Part shown: in pieces, positions 1 through 6,491 of the stretch
Numbering within the stretch: the first letter of the stretch is position 1
Layout of the letters: every line of letters starts with the position of its first letter
From: Chloroflexota bacterium
Lineage (GTDB): Bacteria > Chloroflexota > Anaerolineae > Ardenticatenales > Ardenticatenaceae
Assembly (NCBI GenBank): GCA_003520455.1
Contig: DOUV01000491.1
Span: forward strand, 1,810-9,557
Direction of reading: 5' to 3'
Length of the DNA stretch: 7,748 nucleotides
Made by a program: the position numbers and the translations under genes
Notes under the pieces: model-generated
What the model was told of the DNA's origin: nothing
Databases searched by the model: none
What the model saw: only the letters and a program-made list of their open reading frames with translations

Positions 1-392
1 ACCAATTCGCCAACAGGGTCAGTGAGATACGCCATCCGGCGTAGGGTGTCGAGAAGGGTTGAAGGTTGGGCCAGAGGGTTGCACTGCGTAGCCTTCAACT
101 TTCCCACCTTCAACCTGGAACTCATGCGGGCGAACCCGTCGAGCCGTACTGGTACGCAGTTTGCTCTATCTTCATATGTAGGAAGAAAGGAATTGTTTGT
201 TGGGTGAGGAGACGCCGGTTGCGGGACGAGTCGGCGAGTAAGGAGTGTTCGTCGTGCTCACGCCCTCGGCTCGCCGCGAGCGGATTCTGCACCCGAGGGG
301 ATGCTTGTAAGGGATCGTGTGCCAGGGCTGCGGTAAAATGCCGGTAGTGCGGTTCTTCTTTCATTCTTTTCAGTAACCAGGGAGCCTGGCCG
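1..392. other. Left-edge region without a convincing gene
   Basis: No reading frame here has both a credible ribosome-binding site and protein-like composition. The frames that are open on either strand give arginine-, serine- and cysteine-rich translations typical of GC-rich noncoding DNA. The first bases could be the last seven codons of an upstream plus-strand gene ending at the TGA at 23-25, but this cannot be confirmed from so little sequence. Several inverted repeats are visible: TACGCC-ATCC-GGCGTA at 28-43, GTTGAAGG-type repeats at 57-115, CCCTCGG/CCGAGGG at 263-269/293-299, and GCTCGC-C-GCGAGC at 269-281 nested in it. TAAAAT at 334-339 resembles a -10 box for the gene at 393, but I see no -35 at a good distance. 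Confidence 0.55.
57..115. repeat. GTTGAAGG inverted/direct repeat cluster
   Basis: GGTTGAAGGT at 57-66 is the exact reverse complement of ACCTTCAACC at 106-115. A third copy of the core, CCTTCAAC, lies at 92-99 in the same orientation as the right arm. The three copies within 59 bp make a 10-bp stem with a large loop, or two alternative stems. There is no T-tract, so a terminator is unlikely. The function is unknown; it could be a short intergenic repeat family. Confidence 0.45.
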
Positions 393-902
393 ATGTCTAT
401 CTCGAGTTTGTTCGCCGGTGCCGCTTCCGGATTTATTGCTACCGTCCCGATGACGATCGTGATGCTGCTTCTGCATCGCCTGCTGCCCTGGCTCGAGCGC
501 TATCCGTTGCCGCCCAGTCGAATTACCGCGCGGATTGCCCACAGGATAGGCCTTCGGAAGCGCATGAGTCAAGAGCAGCACCTGGCGCTCACGGCACTGG
601 CCCACTTTGGCTATGGAGCGACGGCGGGTGCTGTGTACGCTCCCATCGCGGCCAGCTGGCACCCCGCGCCTCTGGTGGGCGGTATTGCGTTCGGCCTTAT
701 CGTTTGGCTCGCGAGTTACCTCGGATTGTTGCCAGCCCTGGCCGTGTTGCCGCCGGCGACCGAGCATCCGGCTCGGCGAAATGCCCTCATGATTGCGGCC
801 CACATTGTCTGGGGCGCAACGCTCGGTTTGCTGGTGGACCGGCTCGGCGGCCGGCGCAGAGGTGAGTCGCAACCGGTCAGCGAAGCACGATCCCGCCTGT
901 GA
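393..902 (+). CDS. Small four-helix membrane protein, YagU/DUF1440/DUF6789-like
   Basis: The 169-residue protein has four predicted membrane segments at about residues 5-28, 64-86, 93-119 and 131-149, and a basic C-terminal tail (LGGRRRGE) that should lie in the cytoplasm. Helices 2 and 4 carry the same motif: AHFGYGATAG at 70-79 and AHIVWGATLG at 136-145, that is AH-x2-[YW]-GAT-x-G. This suggests an internal duplication and a glycine-packed helix pair. The layout and motif resemble the poorly characterised YagU/DUF1440 and DUF6789 inner-membrane proteins. The assignment is from recall of family style, and no biochemical role can be stated. The start is supported by AGGGAG at 379-384, eight bases before the ATG. 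The next gene is 290 bp downstream, so this gene is probably transcribed alone. Confidence 0.8.
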   Translation: MSISSLFAGAASGFIATVPMTIVMLLLHRLLPWLERYPLPPSRITARIAHRIGLRKRMSQEQHLALTALAHFGYGATAGAVYAPIAASWHPAPLVGGIAFGLIVWLASYLGLLPALAVLPPATEHPARRNALMIAAHIVWGATLGLLVDRLGGRRRGESQPVSEARSRL

Positions 903-1027
903 TCGCACCGTGTCGTGTTCCGAGCCGTGATGAAGGCTCGCCCGTCCCCCCTCGACAGAGACGCGTACATCGCCCTGACGAGCTACCTGTAACCCAATGG
1001 CCGGACGGATATCGATCGTATCGTCTC

Positions 1028-1060
1028 ACGGCAGAGCCGAAGAGGGTCCGGCTCTGCCGT
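1028..1060 (+). terminator. 12-bp perfect stem-loop (possible terminator or leader hairpin)
   Basis: ACGGCAGAGCCG at 1028-1039 pairs perfectly with CGGCTCTGCCGT at 1049-1060 across a 9-base loop. It lies 125 bases after the stop of the membrane-protein gene and 132 bases before the HEAT-repeat gene. Neither strand has a T-tract after the stem, so it is not a canonical intrinsic terminator. It could be a U-less terminator, an mRNA 3' stabilising hairpin or a protein-binding palindrome. The stem is seen directly; its role is inferred. I see nothing else of note in the 903-1192 gap. Confidence 0.4.
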
Positions 1061-1192
1061 CGATGATGTGCCAGAGAGCCTTCATCGTGAGAGGGGCAAG
1101 GAAGTCGTGCAGAGGGCCGGCTTCTTGAGAACCCGATGATATTCGCCCGGCATCTCCCGCTGCACAGGCGAACATGAGGAAAGGAGAGAACC

Positions 1193-1717
1193 ATGTTCAG
1201 GTTTCTCAGTCGTCCAAAGAGGGAGACTGCGCTAGATCCAGCTGCGATTCGCTCGCTCGTCGGCGCGCTCCGGAGTGACGATCGCCACGAACGCGAACGC
1301 ACCCGGAAGCATCTGGTCGCGATTGGAGCACCGGCCATCGCTCCGTTGCTGGAGTTGCTATCAGATCAGGACGAGCACGTACGTTGGGAGGCAGCCAAAG
1401 TCCTGAGTCGGATTTGCACCCCAGAAGCGGCGGCGTCCCTGGTCGAGTTTCTTGAGGATAGGAACAGCGCCATCCGATGGTTGGCGGCCCAAGGGTTGAT
1501 TGCCGCGGGGCGCGCCGGACTGCCACCGTTGCTGCGGGCACTCATCCAACGCTCGAATTCAGTTTGGTTGCGTGAGGGCGCGCACCGGGTACTGCTTGCC
1601 CTGGCGCGACGAAGCCCGGGTGATCCGGTGGCGCCCGTGCTAGACGCCCTGGAGGATATCGAGCCGGCGCTCGAGGTGCCACCGGCCGCCGCCGCGGCGC
1701 TGCATGCATTCGAGTGA
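1193..1717 (+). CDS. HEAT-repeat protein
   Basis: The 174-residue soluble protein is built from paired amphipathic helices. The clearest HEAT (PBS-lyase-like) repeats are at about residues 47-77 (APAIAPLLELLSD, then HVRWEAAKVLSRI) and 78-107 (PEAAASLVEFLED, then AIRWLAAQGLIAAG). More degenerate repeats lie at 17-46 and 108-140. The conserved [AV]-[IV]-R-W-x-A-A-x-x-L signature is visible twice. There is no signal peptide or catalytic motif. HEAT repeats form superhelical protein-binding scaffolds, so it may bind a partner, but the partner cannot be named. Cyanobacterial phycobilin lyases share the fold, but nothing here points to that role. The start is chosen from AAGGAG at 1181-1186, six bases before the ATG. 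The following gene begins 175 bp later. Confidence 0.8.
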   Translation: MFRFLSRPKRETALDPAAIRSLVGALRSDDRHERERTRKHLVAIGAPAIAPLLELLSDQDEHVRWEAAKVLSRICTPEAAASLVEFLEDRNSAIRWLAAQGLIAAGRAGLPPLLRALIQRSNSVWLREGAHRVLLALARRSPGDPVAPVLDALEDIEPALEVPPAAAAALHAFE

Positions 1718-1892
1718 GTCGCCCACCGGCATGCCGCCCGGCGCGAGCAGCTCTGGGCCGGCGGAATGCCCGATCCGCGTGGGTGGCATCGTCGTCGTGT
1801 ATGCCGTGGCCTTCCAGACGCACCAGGCCTCGGCGGCGAGCCACCCGGGCAGGGGCGATGCTTCAGAGGGAGTGGAACCCCAGGAGAGAGAC

Positions 1893-2135
1893 ATGCCTTA
1901 CGATAAACTGAGTGAGCTTCCAAAGAGCGTGCGCGACAGTTTGCCCAAGCATGCTCAGGAGATCTATCGAGAAGCCTTCAATAGTGCCTGGAACGAGTAC
2001 AAGAATCCGGCAGAACGCCGCGGCGATGCCTCGCGCGAAGAAACGGCCCACAGGGTCGCCTGGGCCGCCGTAAAGAACGAGTACGAGAAGGACGAGCAGA
2101 CCGGCAAGTGGAAGCGGAAACAGGGGGAGGAGTAA
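1893..2135 (+). CDS. chaB: ChaB-family protein
   Basis: The 80-residue charged soluble protein has the full ChaB signature: MPYDKLSELPKSV at the N terminus, then LPKHAQEIYREAFNSAW at residues 17-33, DASREETAHRVAWAAVK at 45-61 and a lysine-rich tail. The length is close to the usual 75-80 residues of the family (PF06150). In Escherichia coli, ChaB is described as a putative regulator of the ChaA cation/proton antiporter, though its biochemical role remains weakly established. No chaA is encoded in this window. The start at 1893 is preferred because AGGAG lies at 1882-1886, six bases upstream, and similarity to the family begins at this methionine. The frame is open back to an ATG at 1704, but the extra 63 residues have no family similarity. 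Probable terminating hairpins follow within 140 bp. Confidence 0.92.
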   Translation: MPYDKLSELPKSVRDSLPKHAQEIYREAFNSAWNEYKNPAERRGDASREETAHRVAWAAVKNEYEKDEQTGKWKRKQGEE

Positions 2136-2161
2136 CCTTCATCCTCATCTCGATGGAATTC

Positions 2162-2192
2162 GCTCGCGCGCTGCTGCTGGATGCGCGCGAGC
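2162..2192 (+). terminator. 10-bp stem-loop after chaB
   Basis: GCTCGCGCGC at 2162-2171 pairs perfectly with GCGCGCGAGC at 2183-2192 over an 11-base loop, 26 bases past the chaB stop. No T-tract follows. A second inverted repeat, AGCCAGGAG at 2190-2198 with CTCCTGGCT at 2231-2239, overlaps its right arm, so the two stems compete. This may be a terminator or 3'-end-protecting hairpin for chaB. The pairing is observed; the role is inferred. Confidence 0.35.
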
Positions 2193-2250
2193 CAGGAGGT
2201 GGCCGCGCGGATGGGGGACCGCCTGAGATACTCCTGGCTGGGTCAGCATC

Positions 2251-2273
2251 CTGGCGAGAGGTTTCGCCAGTTT
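2251..2273 (+). terminator. Candidate intrinsic terminator of the plus-strand genes
   Basis: CTGGCGA at 2251-2257 pairs perfectly with TCGCCAG at 2264-2270 across a 6-base loop, followed directly by TTT at 2271-2273. This is the most terminator-like structure on the plus strand after chaB, though its T-tract is short. It sits in the gap between convergent genes, where termination would keep transcription from running into kinase 1. Confidence 0.4.
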
Positions 2274-2372
2274 CCCGCAGCGGCGCAGGTGCATTGTGAC
2301 CTTCTCTGTGAGTTCTCTCTTTTTCCAGCTCTGTTTCAGAAGAGGCCTGCAGGAGGGTGTTAGGGGGACAGC

Positions 2373-2397
2373 GGCCGATCGACCCGAGCGACCGGCC
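2373..2397 (-). terminator. GC-rich hairpin abutting the kinase 1 stop codon
   Basis: Immediately after the kinase 1 stop on the minus strand, GGCCG (2373-2377) pairs with CGGCC (2393-2397). After one A-C mismatch, TCG (2379-2381) pairs with CGA (2389-2391), leaving a 7-base loop. There is no T-tract on the minus strand. It could be a weak terminator or a 3'-end hairpin; the stem is short and may be chance in GC-rich DNA. Confidence 0.25.
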
Positions 2398-5300
2398 TCA
2401 GTCCGAACCACCGCTCTCGTGCAAAGGCAGCCAGACGGTAAAGGTGCTGCCTTCCCCTTCGCGGCTCGTGACGCTCACCGTGCCACCATGGATGGTGACG
2501 ATCTCTTTGACGACGAACAGCCCGAGTCCCATCCCCTCGATCTGTTGAGCCCTCACGTTCCTGGCGCGGTAGAAGCGGCTGAAGAGCTGGGGCAGCGCCT
2601 CGGCCGGGATGCCGATGCCGCGATCGGAGACCGCAAGCTGGACCTGCTGGCCCGCACGCTTGAGGCGCACCGTGACCGGGCCACCGCTGGGACTATATTT
2701 GACCGCATTCTGAACCAGATTCTGGATGACCTGCTCCAGGCGCAACTCGTCGCCCATGATGGTCAACGGCTCGGCGGGACAGATCAATTCGAGGGTATGT
2801 TGCTCGAGCGTCGGTCGGACCTCTTCGACCAGCCGGTGGGTGAGGGCGCCAAGGTCCACTGGCCGCTGCTCGAGGCTCAACTGGCCGGTGCGGATGCGAG
2901 AGAGGTCCAGCAGCAGTTCAATCAGCCTGTGCAGCCGGACGGACTGCTCGTAAATCGTCCGCAGCGCGCGCTGGTCGCGCTGGTCAGCCAGGCCCTCGCG
3001 GGCCGCCCGGCGCTGGAGCAACTCGGCGTAACCTTGCAGGGCCGTGAGCGGCGTCTTGAGTTCGTGAGAAGCAATAGAGAGGAACTGGTCGCGTGTGCGG
3101 ATCGCCTCTTGCGCCTCGCGGTAGAGGCGGGCATTGTCGATGGCGAGGGCCGCCCGCCGGGCGAGGTCCTTCCCCAGGAGCAGGTCATCCGAGGTGTAGC
3201 GGCGCCCCGACTCCGCCGTCACGAAGGTGATGGCCCCGAGAGTCCGTCCGCGCGCAATCATCGGGACGACCAGGGAGGATCTGAGGCCCAGCGTCCGGAG
3301 GATCTCGAGCGACTCGGCCTTCCGGGCGCCCCTTTCCAGGAGCGCATCAGCAATCTCGGTGTACATCTCCGGCTCGCCGGTCCGCAGCACCTGCGGCACG
3401 CCGTACGGTGCGTCCGGGTTGGGGGGGTAGCGCTCCTGCAACTCGTGAGCCAGCGCGACCTTCGCCGGGTCCACGTGCTCCACGGCCAGCCGCTGAATCG
3501 TCCCGTCGTCTGCGACGATATCGACGGCGCACCAGTCGGCGATGTGCGGCACGGCCAACCGCGCGACGCTGGCCAGCGTGGTCTCGTAGTCGAGCGACGA
3601 AGCGAGCAGAGCGCTGGCCTCGACCAGGAAGTGTTGCGTTTCCTCGGCCCGCTTGCGCTCGGTAATATCCATGGTGACGCCGCGCATCCCGATCGGGGTG
3701 CCGGTCTCGTCGCAGACGACGACGGAGCGCGCCTCGACCCACAGGATGCGCCCGTCCTTCGCGATCCAGCGGAACCGGTTCGTTCCTTCCTTCCCGCCGG
3801 CGAAAATCGCCGCTGCCTCCTGGGCCGCGCGCTCTCGGTCCTCGGGATGCACGATGGTAAGCCAGAAGTTCGGTGATGATAACCATTCGTGAACCGAGTA
3901 GCCCAACATCGTTTCGACGTAGTCGTTCACAAAGTCAACCCGCTGGCCCCTGGCATCGGGCCTGCCCCAGGCCTCCCACACGACGCCAGGTACACTGGCA
4001 ACGATATTATCCAGACGCTGGCGCTGGTTTTGGACCTCCGCCAGGAGGCGTTCCCGTTCCGCTTCGGCCTGCCGGCGCCCGGTGATGTCGCGGAAGATCA
4101 GGACGACCCCGATGATGTCGCCGTCGGCGTCGCGGATCGGGGCACCGCTGTCATCGATGGGAATCTCGGCTCCGTCCCGGCTGAGCAACAGCGTGTGATT
4201 CGCCAGGCCGACGACGAGCCCTTCCCGGATGACCCTGACGAGCGGACTCTGGGCCGGCTGGCGAGTTTGTTCGTCGAAGATAGTGAAGACTGCCCTTAAC
4301 TCCTGGCCGGCGGCCTGTGCTTGCGTCCAACCGGTGAGGGATTCGGCCGCCGGGTTCATGAAGGTGATTCGACCGCGGGTGTCGGTGGCGATCACGGCGT
4401 CTCCGATACTCGCCAGGGTCACCCGCAACCACTCACGCTGTTCCTGGACTTCGTCCTCCGCTCGCCTGCGCTCGATGGCCTCCGCCAGGATGTTGGCCAC
4501 GGCCTGGAGGAAGTGGACGTCATCGACGCTGAAGCTCCGGTGTCTGCTGGTATGGGCGCCCAAGACGCCAAACGGCCGGTCTCGCCCGCGGACAATGACG
4601 CTCAGGCCGCTCACGACCCCATGGTCGCGGAGCAGCACTGGCTCGCCGATGCGCGTGTCGGTGCGCAGGTCATCGACGATCACCGGCTCGTTCGAGAGCA
4701 GGGAGTAGCCGCCTTGGGAACCGCCGCTGGCCTGGACCACCGCGGAGCCAACGAGGCCCTCCTTCCAACCCACCCCCGCTCGCAGCAGCAGCGTCTCGCC
4801 GTCCGGGAGCAGCTCCAACAGTTTGCAGTACTCCACCTCGAGGGTTTGGCTCACGAGGGCGACGGCATCGTTGAGTAGCGCAGACAGATCGGTCTCCACG
4901 ATCGCCCGTTGGCCGAAGCCGGCCACGGCGGCCTGTTGGCGCGCCCGCGTTGCCAGCGTCTCCTCGGCCTGTTTCCGCTCGGTGATATCGTGGAAGATGT
5001 TGATGGCGAATTGGACCCGGTTCTGCTCGTCGAGGACCGGCGTTGCTTTGACCACCGACCAGCGGTCCTCGCCGGTGGCAAGCACCCGGAAATGCAAGAG
5101 GGTCTCGGGGCTCGGCCGGCCCTGGAGCGCCAGCCGCCCGGGAAGTTGCTCGAGTGGCAATCGCTCGCCGGATTCATCCAGGAGCTCAAACTTCTGCATC
5201 ACTGCCGAGAGGGGCGCCTCCAGGAGTGCCTGGGCTGAGGGATAGCCGGTCGCGCGGGCGGCAGCGTCATTGGCAAAAATCAGCCGGCCGGTGGGGTCTT

Positions 5301-6096
5301 GCGCGGTGATGCCGTCGGCGACTCCTTGCAGGATGATCTCGAGCTGCTCCCGGGATTTGCGCTGCTCTTCCTCAGCCCGCTTGCGCTCGGTGATATCGCG
5401 GAAGACCAGGACGACCCCGATGATGTTGCCATCGGCGTCGCGGATCGGGGCACCGCTGTCATCGATGGGAATCTCGGCTCCGTCCCGACTGAGCAACAGT
5501 GTATGGTTCGCCAGGCCGACGACCGCTCCGTCCCGGATGACCCTGGCAACCGGGCTCTCGACCGTAGCGCGGCTCTCTTCATTGACAATCTTGAAGACCG
5601 TGCCTAACGCCTGGCCGACAGCATCGGCTTGCGACCAACGGGTGAGGGACTCGGCCACCGGGTTCATGAAGGTGATCTGACCGCGGGTATCGGTGGCGAT
5701 CACGGCGTCCCCGATACTCGTCAAGGTCACCCGTAGCAACTCGCGCTGCTGCCCTACCGCCGCCTCGGCTTGCGCTCGCGCCTCACTGAACCAGCTAATC
5801 AACAGCGCGACCAGCGCGAATATCGTCAGTCGAGCGAGCGTATGGGGCGTGATGAGGGCGAACGCGTAGAGCGGCGGGAGAAGGAAGTAGTCGCTGGCCA
5901 ACGCGCCCAGGAGAGTGGCCAGCAACGCCGGTCCCAGACCGCCGTACCAGGCGGTGAGCGCCACAGCGGCAAAAAAGAGCAGAAACGGGCCTGGCTCGAT
6001 CAGGGATTGCAAGAGAAGCGTCAGCAGCAGGGCCAGCGCGGTGGTCAGGACTGCGACGCCATAGCGAAGAAGTGGAGGGCGCGGCATCGGCAACAT
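2398..6096 (-). CDS. Multi-PAS/GAF membrane sensor histidine kinase (kinase 1)
   Basis: The 1232-residue kinase begins with four membrane helices at about residues 12-103 that resemble the KdpD-type DUF4118 module. Then come PAS1 (118-236), PAS2 (245-373), GAF1 (383-543), PAS3 (554-673), PAS4 (690-813), GAF2 (820-990), HisKA and HATPase_c. PAS-terminal DITERK linkers are at 234, 370 and 810, with a degenerate DITGRR at 670. The phosphoacceptor is His1011 in HELKTPL. The ATP-binding boxes are N (NLVQNAVKY, 1126-1134), G1 (DRGIGIP, 1158-1164), F (LFSRFYRA, 1171-1178) and G2 (GMGLGL, 1188-1193), so the kinase looks active. It has no receiver domain and must act on a separate regulator, none being encoded here. 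The signal is unknown. GAGG lies seven bases before the ATG. PAS1 and PAS3 are near duplicates, and the GAF2-to-end part is paralogous to kinase 2. Confidence 0.95.
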   Translation of the reverse strand: MLPMPRPPLLRYGVAVLTTALALLLTLLLQSLIEPGPFLLFFAAVALTAWYGGLGPALLATLLGALASDYFLLPPLYAFALITPHTLARLTIFALVALLISWFSEARAQAEAAVGQQRELLRVTLTSIGDAVIATDTRGQITFMNPVAESLTRWSQADAVGQALGTVFKIVNEESRATVESPVARVIRDGAVVGLANHTLLLSRDGAEIPIDDSGAPIRDADGNIIGVVLVFRDITERKRAEEEQRKSREQLEIILQGVADGITAQDPTGRLIFANDAAARATGYPSAQALLEAPLSAVMQKFELLDESGERLPLEQLPGRLALQGRPSPETLLHFRVLATGEDRWSVVKATPVLDEQNRVQFAINIFHDITERKQAEETLATRARQQAAVAGFGQRAIVETDLSALLNDAVALVSQTLEVEYCKLLELLPDGETLLLRAGVGWKEGLVGSAVVQASGGSQGGYSLLSNEPVIVDDLRTDTRIGEPVLLRDHGVVSGLSVIVRGRDRPFGVLGAHTSRHRSFSVDDVHFLQAVANILAEAIERRRAEDEVQEQREWLRVTLASIGDAVIATDTRGRITFMNPAAESLTGWTQAQAAGQELRAVFTIFDEQTRQPAQSPLVRVIREGLVVGLANHTLLLSRDGAEIPIDDSGAPIRDADGDIIGVVLIFRDITGRRQAEAERERLLAEVQNQRQRLDNIVASVPGVVWEAWGRPDARGQRVDFVNDYVETMLGYSVHEWLSSPNFWLTIVHPEDRERAAQEAAAIFAGGKEGTNRFRWIAKDGRILWVEARSVVVCDETGTPIGMRGVTMDITERKRAEETQHFLVEASALLASSLDYETTLASVARLAVPHIADWCAVDIVADDGTIQRLAVEHVDPAKVALAHELQERYPPNPDAPYGVPQVLRTGEPEMYTEIADALLERGARKAESLEILRTLGLRSSLVVPMIARGRTLGAITFVTAESGRRYTSDDLLLGKDLARRAALAIDNARLYREAQEAIRTRDQFLSIASHELKTPLTALQGYAELLQRRAAREGLADQRDQRALRTIYEQSVRLHRLIELLLDLSRIRTGQLSLEQRPVDLGALTHRLVEEVRPTLEQHTLELICPAEPLTIMGDELRLEQVIQNLVQNAVKYSPSGGPVTVRLKRAGQQVQLAVSDRGIGIPAEALPQLFSRFYRARNVRAQQIEGMGLGLFVVKEIVTIHGGTVSVTSREGEGSTFTVWLPLHESGGSD
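3575..3663. repeat. 89-bp perfect direct repeat, copy in kinase 1
   Basis: This stretch encodes the end of the PAS4 linker and the start of GAF2 in kinase 1 (TERKRAEETQ onward, about 30 residues). It is identical base for base to 7660-7748 in kinase 2. The match stops one base beyond its left end (C here, G there). The right end cannot be judged because the other copy runs into the window edge. Confidence 0.95.
4083..4215. repeat. Intragenic PAS repeat, copy in PAS3
   Basis: This 133-bp block matches 5391-5523 with eight mismatches and no gaps, at an offset of 1308 bp (436 codons). A central 56-bp core (4124-4179) is identical to 5432-5487. It encodes the C-terminal half of PAS3 around GLANHTLLLSRDGAEIPIDD. 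A second similar stretch lies around 4350-4440 against 5658-5748 at the same offset. Confidence 0.92.
5391..5523. repeat. Intragenic PAS repeat, copy in PAS1
   Basis: This is the partner of the block in PAS3, coding for the same C-terminal half of PAS1. The differences from the other copy are scattered single bases, mostly at third codon positions. Between the conserved blocks the two PAS domains are clearly more diverged in protein sequence (for example SQADAVGQALGTVF against TQAQAAGQELRAVF). Confidence 0.92.
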
Positions 6097-6184
6097 CTTC
6101 CGGCCTCAACAGGATTCATAGCAACCATTGGTACAGGGATCATCTAGACCATCAGTCAAGGAGTCGCCGTGGACGCGTAGTCAG

Positions 6185-6217
6185 AGACTTCCGAAGTCTT
6201 CCGAGACTTGGAAGTCT
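6185..6217. repeat. Tandem palindromes in the kinase 1 upstream region
   Basis: Two small palindromes stand side by side: AGACTT-CCG-AAGTCT at 6185-6199 and AGACTT-GG-AAGTCT at 6204-6217, separated by TCCG. The outer arms AGACTTCC (6185-6192) and GGAAGTCT (6210-6217) are also perfect complements, so the whole 33 bp can fold as one hairpin or two. It lies 88 bp upstream of the kinase 1 start. It could be a dimeric operator, a leader RNA element or a dispersed short repeat. No T-run flanks it. Confidence 0.6.
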
Positions 6218-6243
6218 GGCTCCTTGACCGGCGCTCTACCAGT

Positions 6244-6271
6244 AGTATAGGCGAAAGAATGCGACATGCAA
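6244..6271 (-). promoter_or_regulatory. Candidate kinase 1 promoter
   Basis: On the minus strand TTGCAT (6271-6266) and TATACT (6249-6244) are separated by 16 bases. The -10 matches the sigma-70 consensus at five of six bases and the -35 at three of six. It would give a leader of roughly 140 bases containing the tandem palindromes. A plus-strand pair (TTGACC at 6224-6229, TATAGG at 6246-6251) overlaps the same AT-rich patch, so orientation is uncertain. Confidence 0.25.
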
Positions 6272-6401
6272 CGCGGGGAAGGTGTACATCGGGGTGCCAA
6301 CCGGTCTGCCGTGGCTTCCACGACCACGACGACCGGGCGTCGCACCTCGCGGGCCTGACCCAAGGGTCGAGCCCTGATACTCCCGGCACATTCCGCGAGA
6401 C

Positions 6402-6459
6402 TGGGCCGGAAAGTCGAGACGTCCCCGCGCCCACACACGGGCGACTCTCTTCCGGCCCA
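6402..6459 (-). terminator. Long stem-loop downstream of kinase 2
   Basis: The arms at 6402-6411 and 6450-6459 (TGGGCCGGAA / TTCCGGCCCA) pair over 10 bp. After a 3-base bulge (6447-6449), AGTCG at 6412-6416 pairs with CGACT at 6442-6446. It starts 32 bases past the kinase 2 stop. No T-tract follows on the minus strand, so it is a non-canonical terminator or an mRNA 3'-end or processing hairpin at best. Confidence 0.35.
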
Positions 6460-6491
6460 TGGGAGTTGAGCGGGCCGATTGCCGGTGCCTC

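Larger units (their letters stand above)
6097..6491. other. Intergenic region between the two kinases
   Basis: The 395-bp gap lies downstream of kinase 2 and upstream of kinase 1, both of which read on the minus strand. Open frames here give low-complexity, serine/arginine/proline-rich translations with no recognisable domain, so I call no gene. It holds a stem-loop near kinase 2 (6402-6459), a candidate kinase 1 promoter (6244-6271) and a double palindrome (6185-6217). The large gap argues against simple translational coupling of the two kinases. Confidence 0.6.

Noticed and set aside
258..908. 216-codon minus-strand frame opposite the small membrane protein
   Set aside because: Its translation is Arg/Gln/Gly-rich without domain or ribosome-binding site, whereas the plus strand has a good Shine-Dalgarno site and clear membrane helices.
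1704..1892. Upstream in-frame extension of chaB from an ATG at 1704
   Set aside because: The extra residues have no ChaB similarity, overlap the end of the HEAT-repeat gene, and the ATG at 1893 has a well-spaced AGGAG.
2296..3876. 526-codon open frame on the plus strand, antisense to kinase 1
   Set aside because: It lies entirely opposite strong histidine-kinase coding sequence with intact catalytic motifs, and its translation is rich in Asp, Arg and Gly with no recognisable domain. It is a codon-bias shadow in GC-rich DNA.
6224..6251. Plus-strand promoter-like pair TTGACC and TATAGG
   Set aside because: No plus-strand gene follows. An antisense transcript into kinase 2 cannot be excluded but has no other support.
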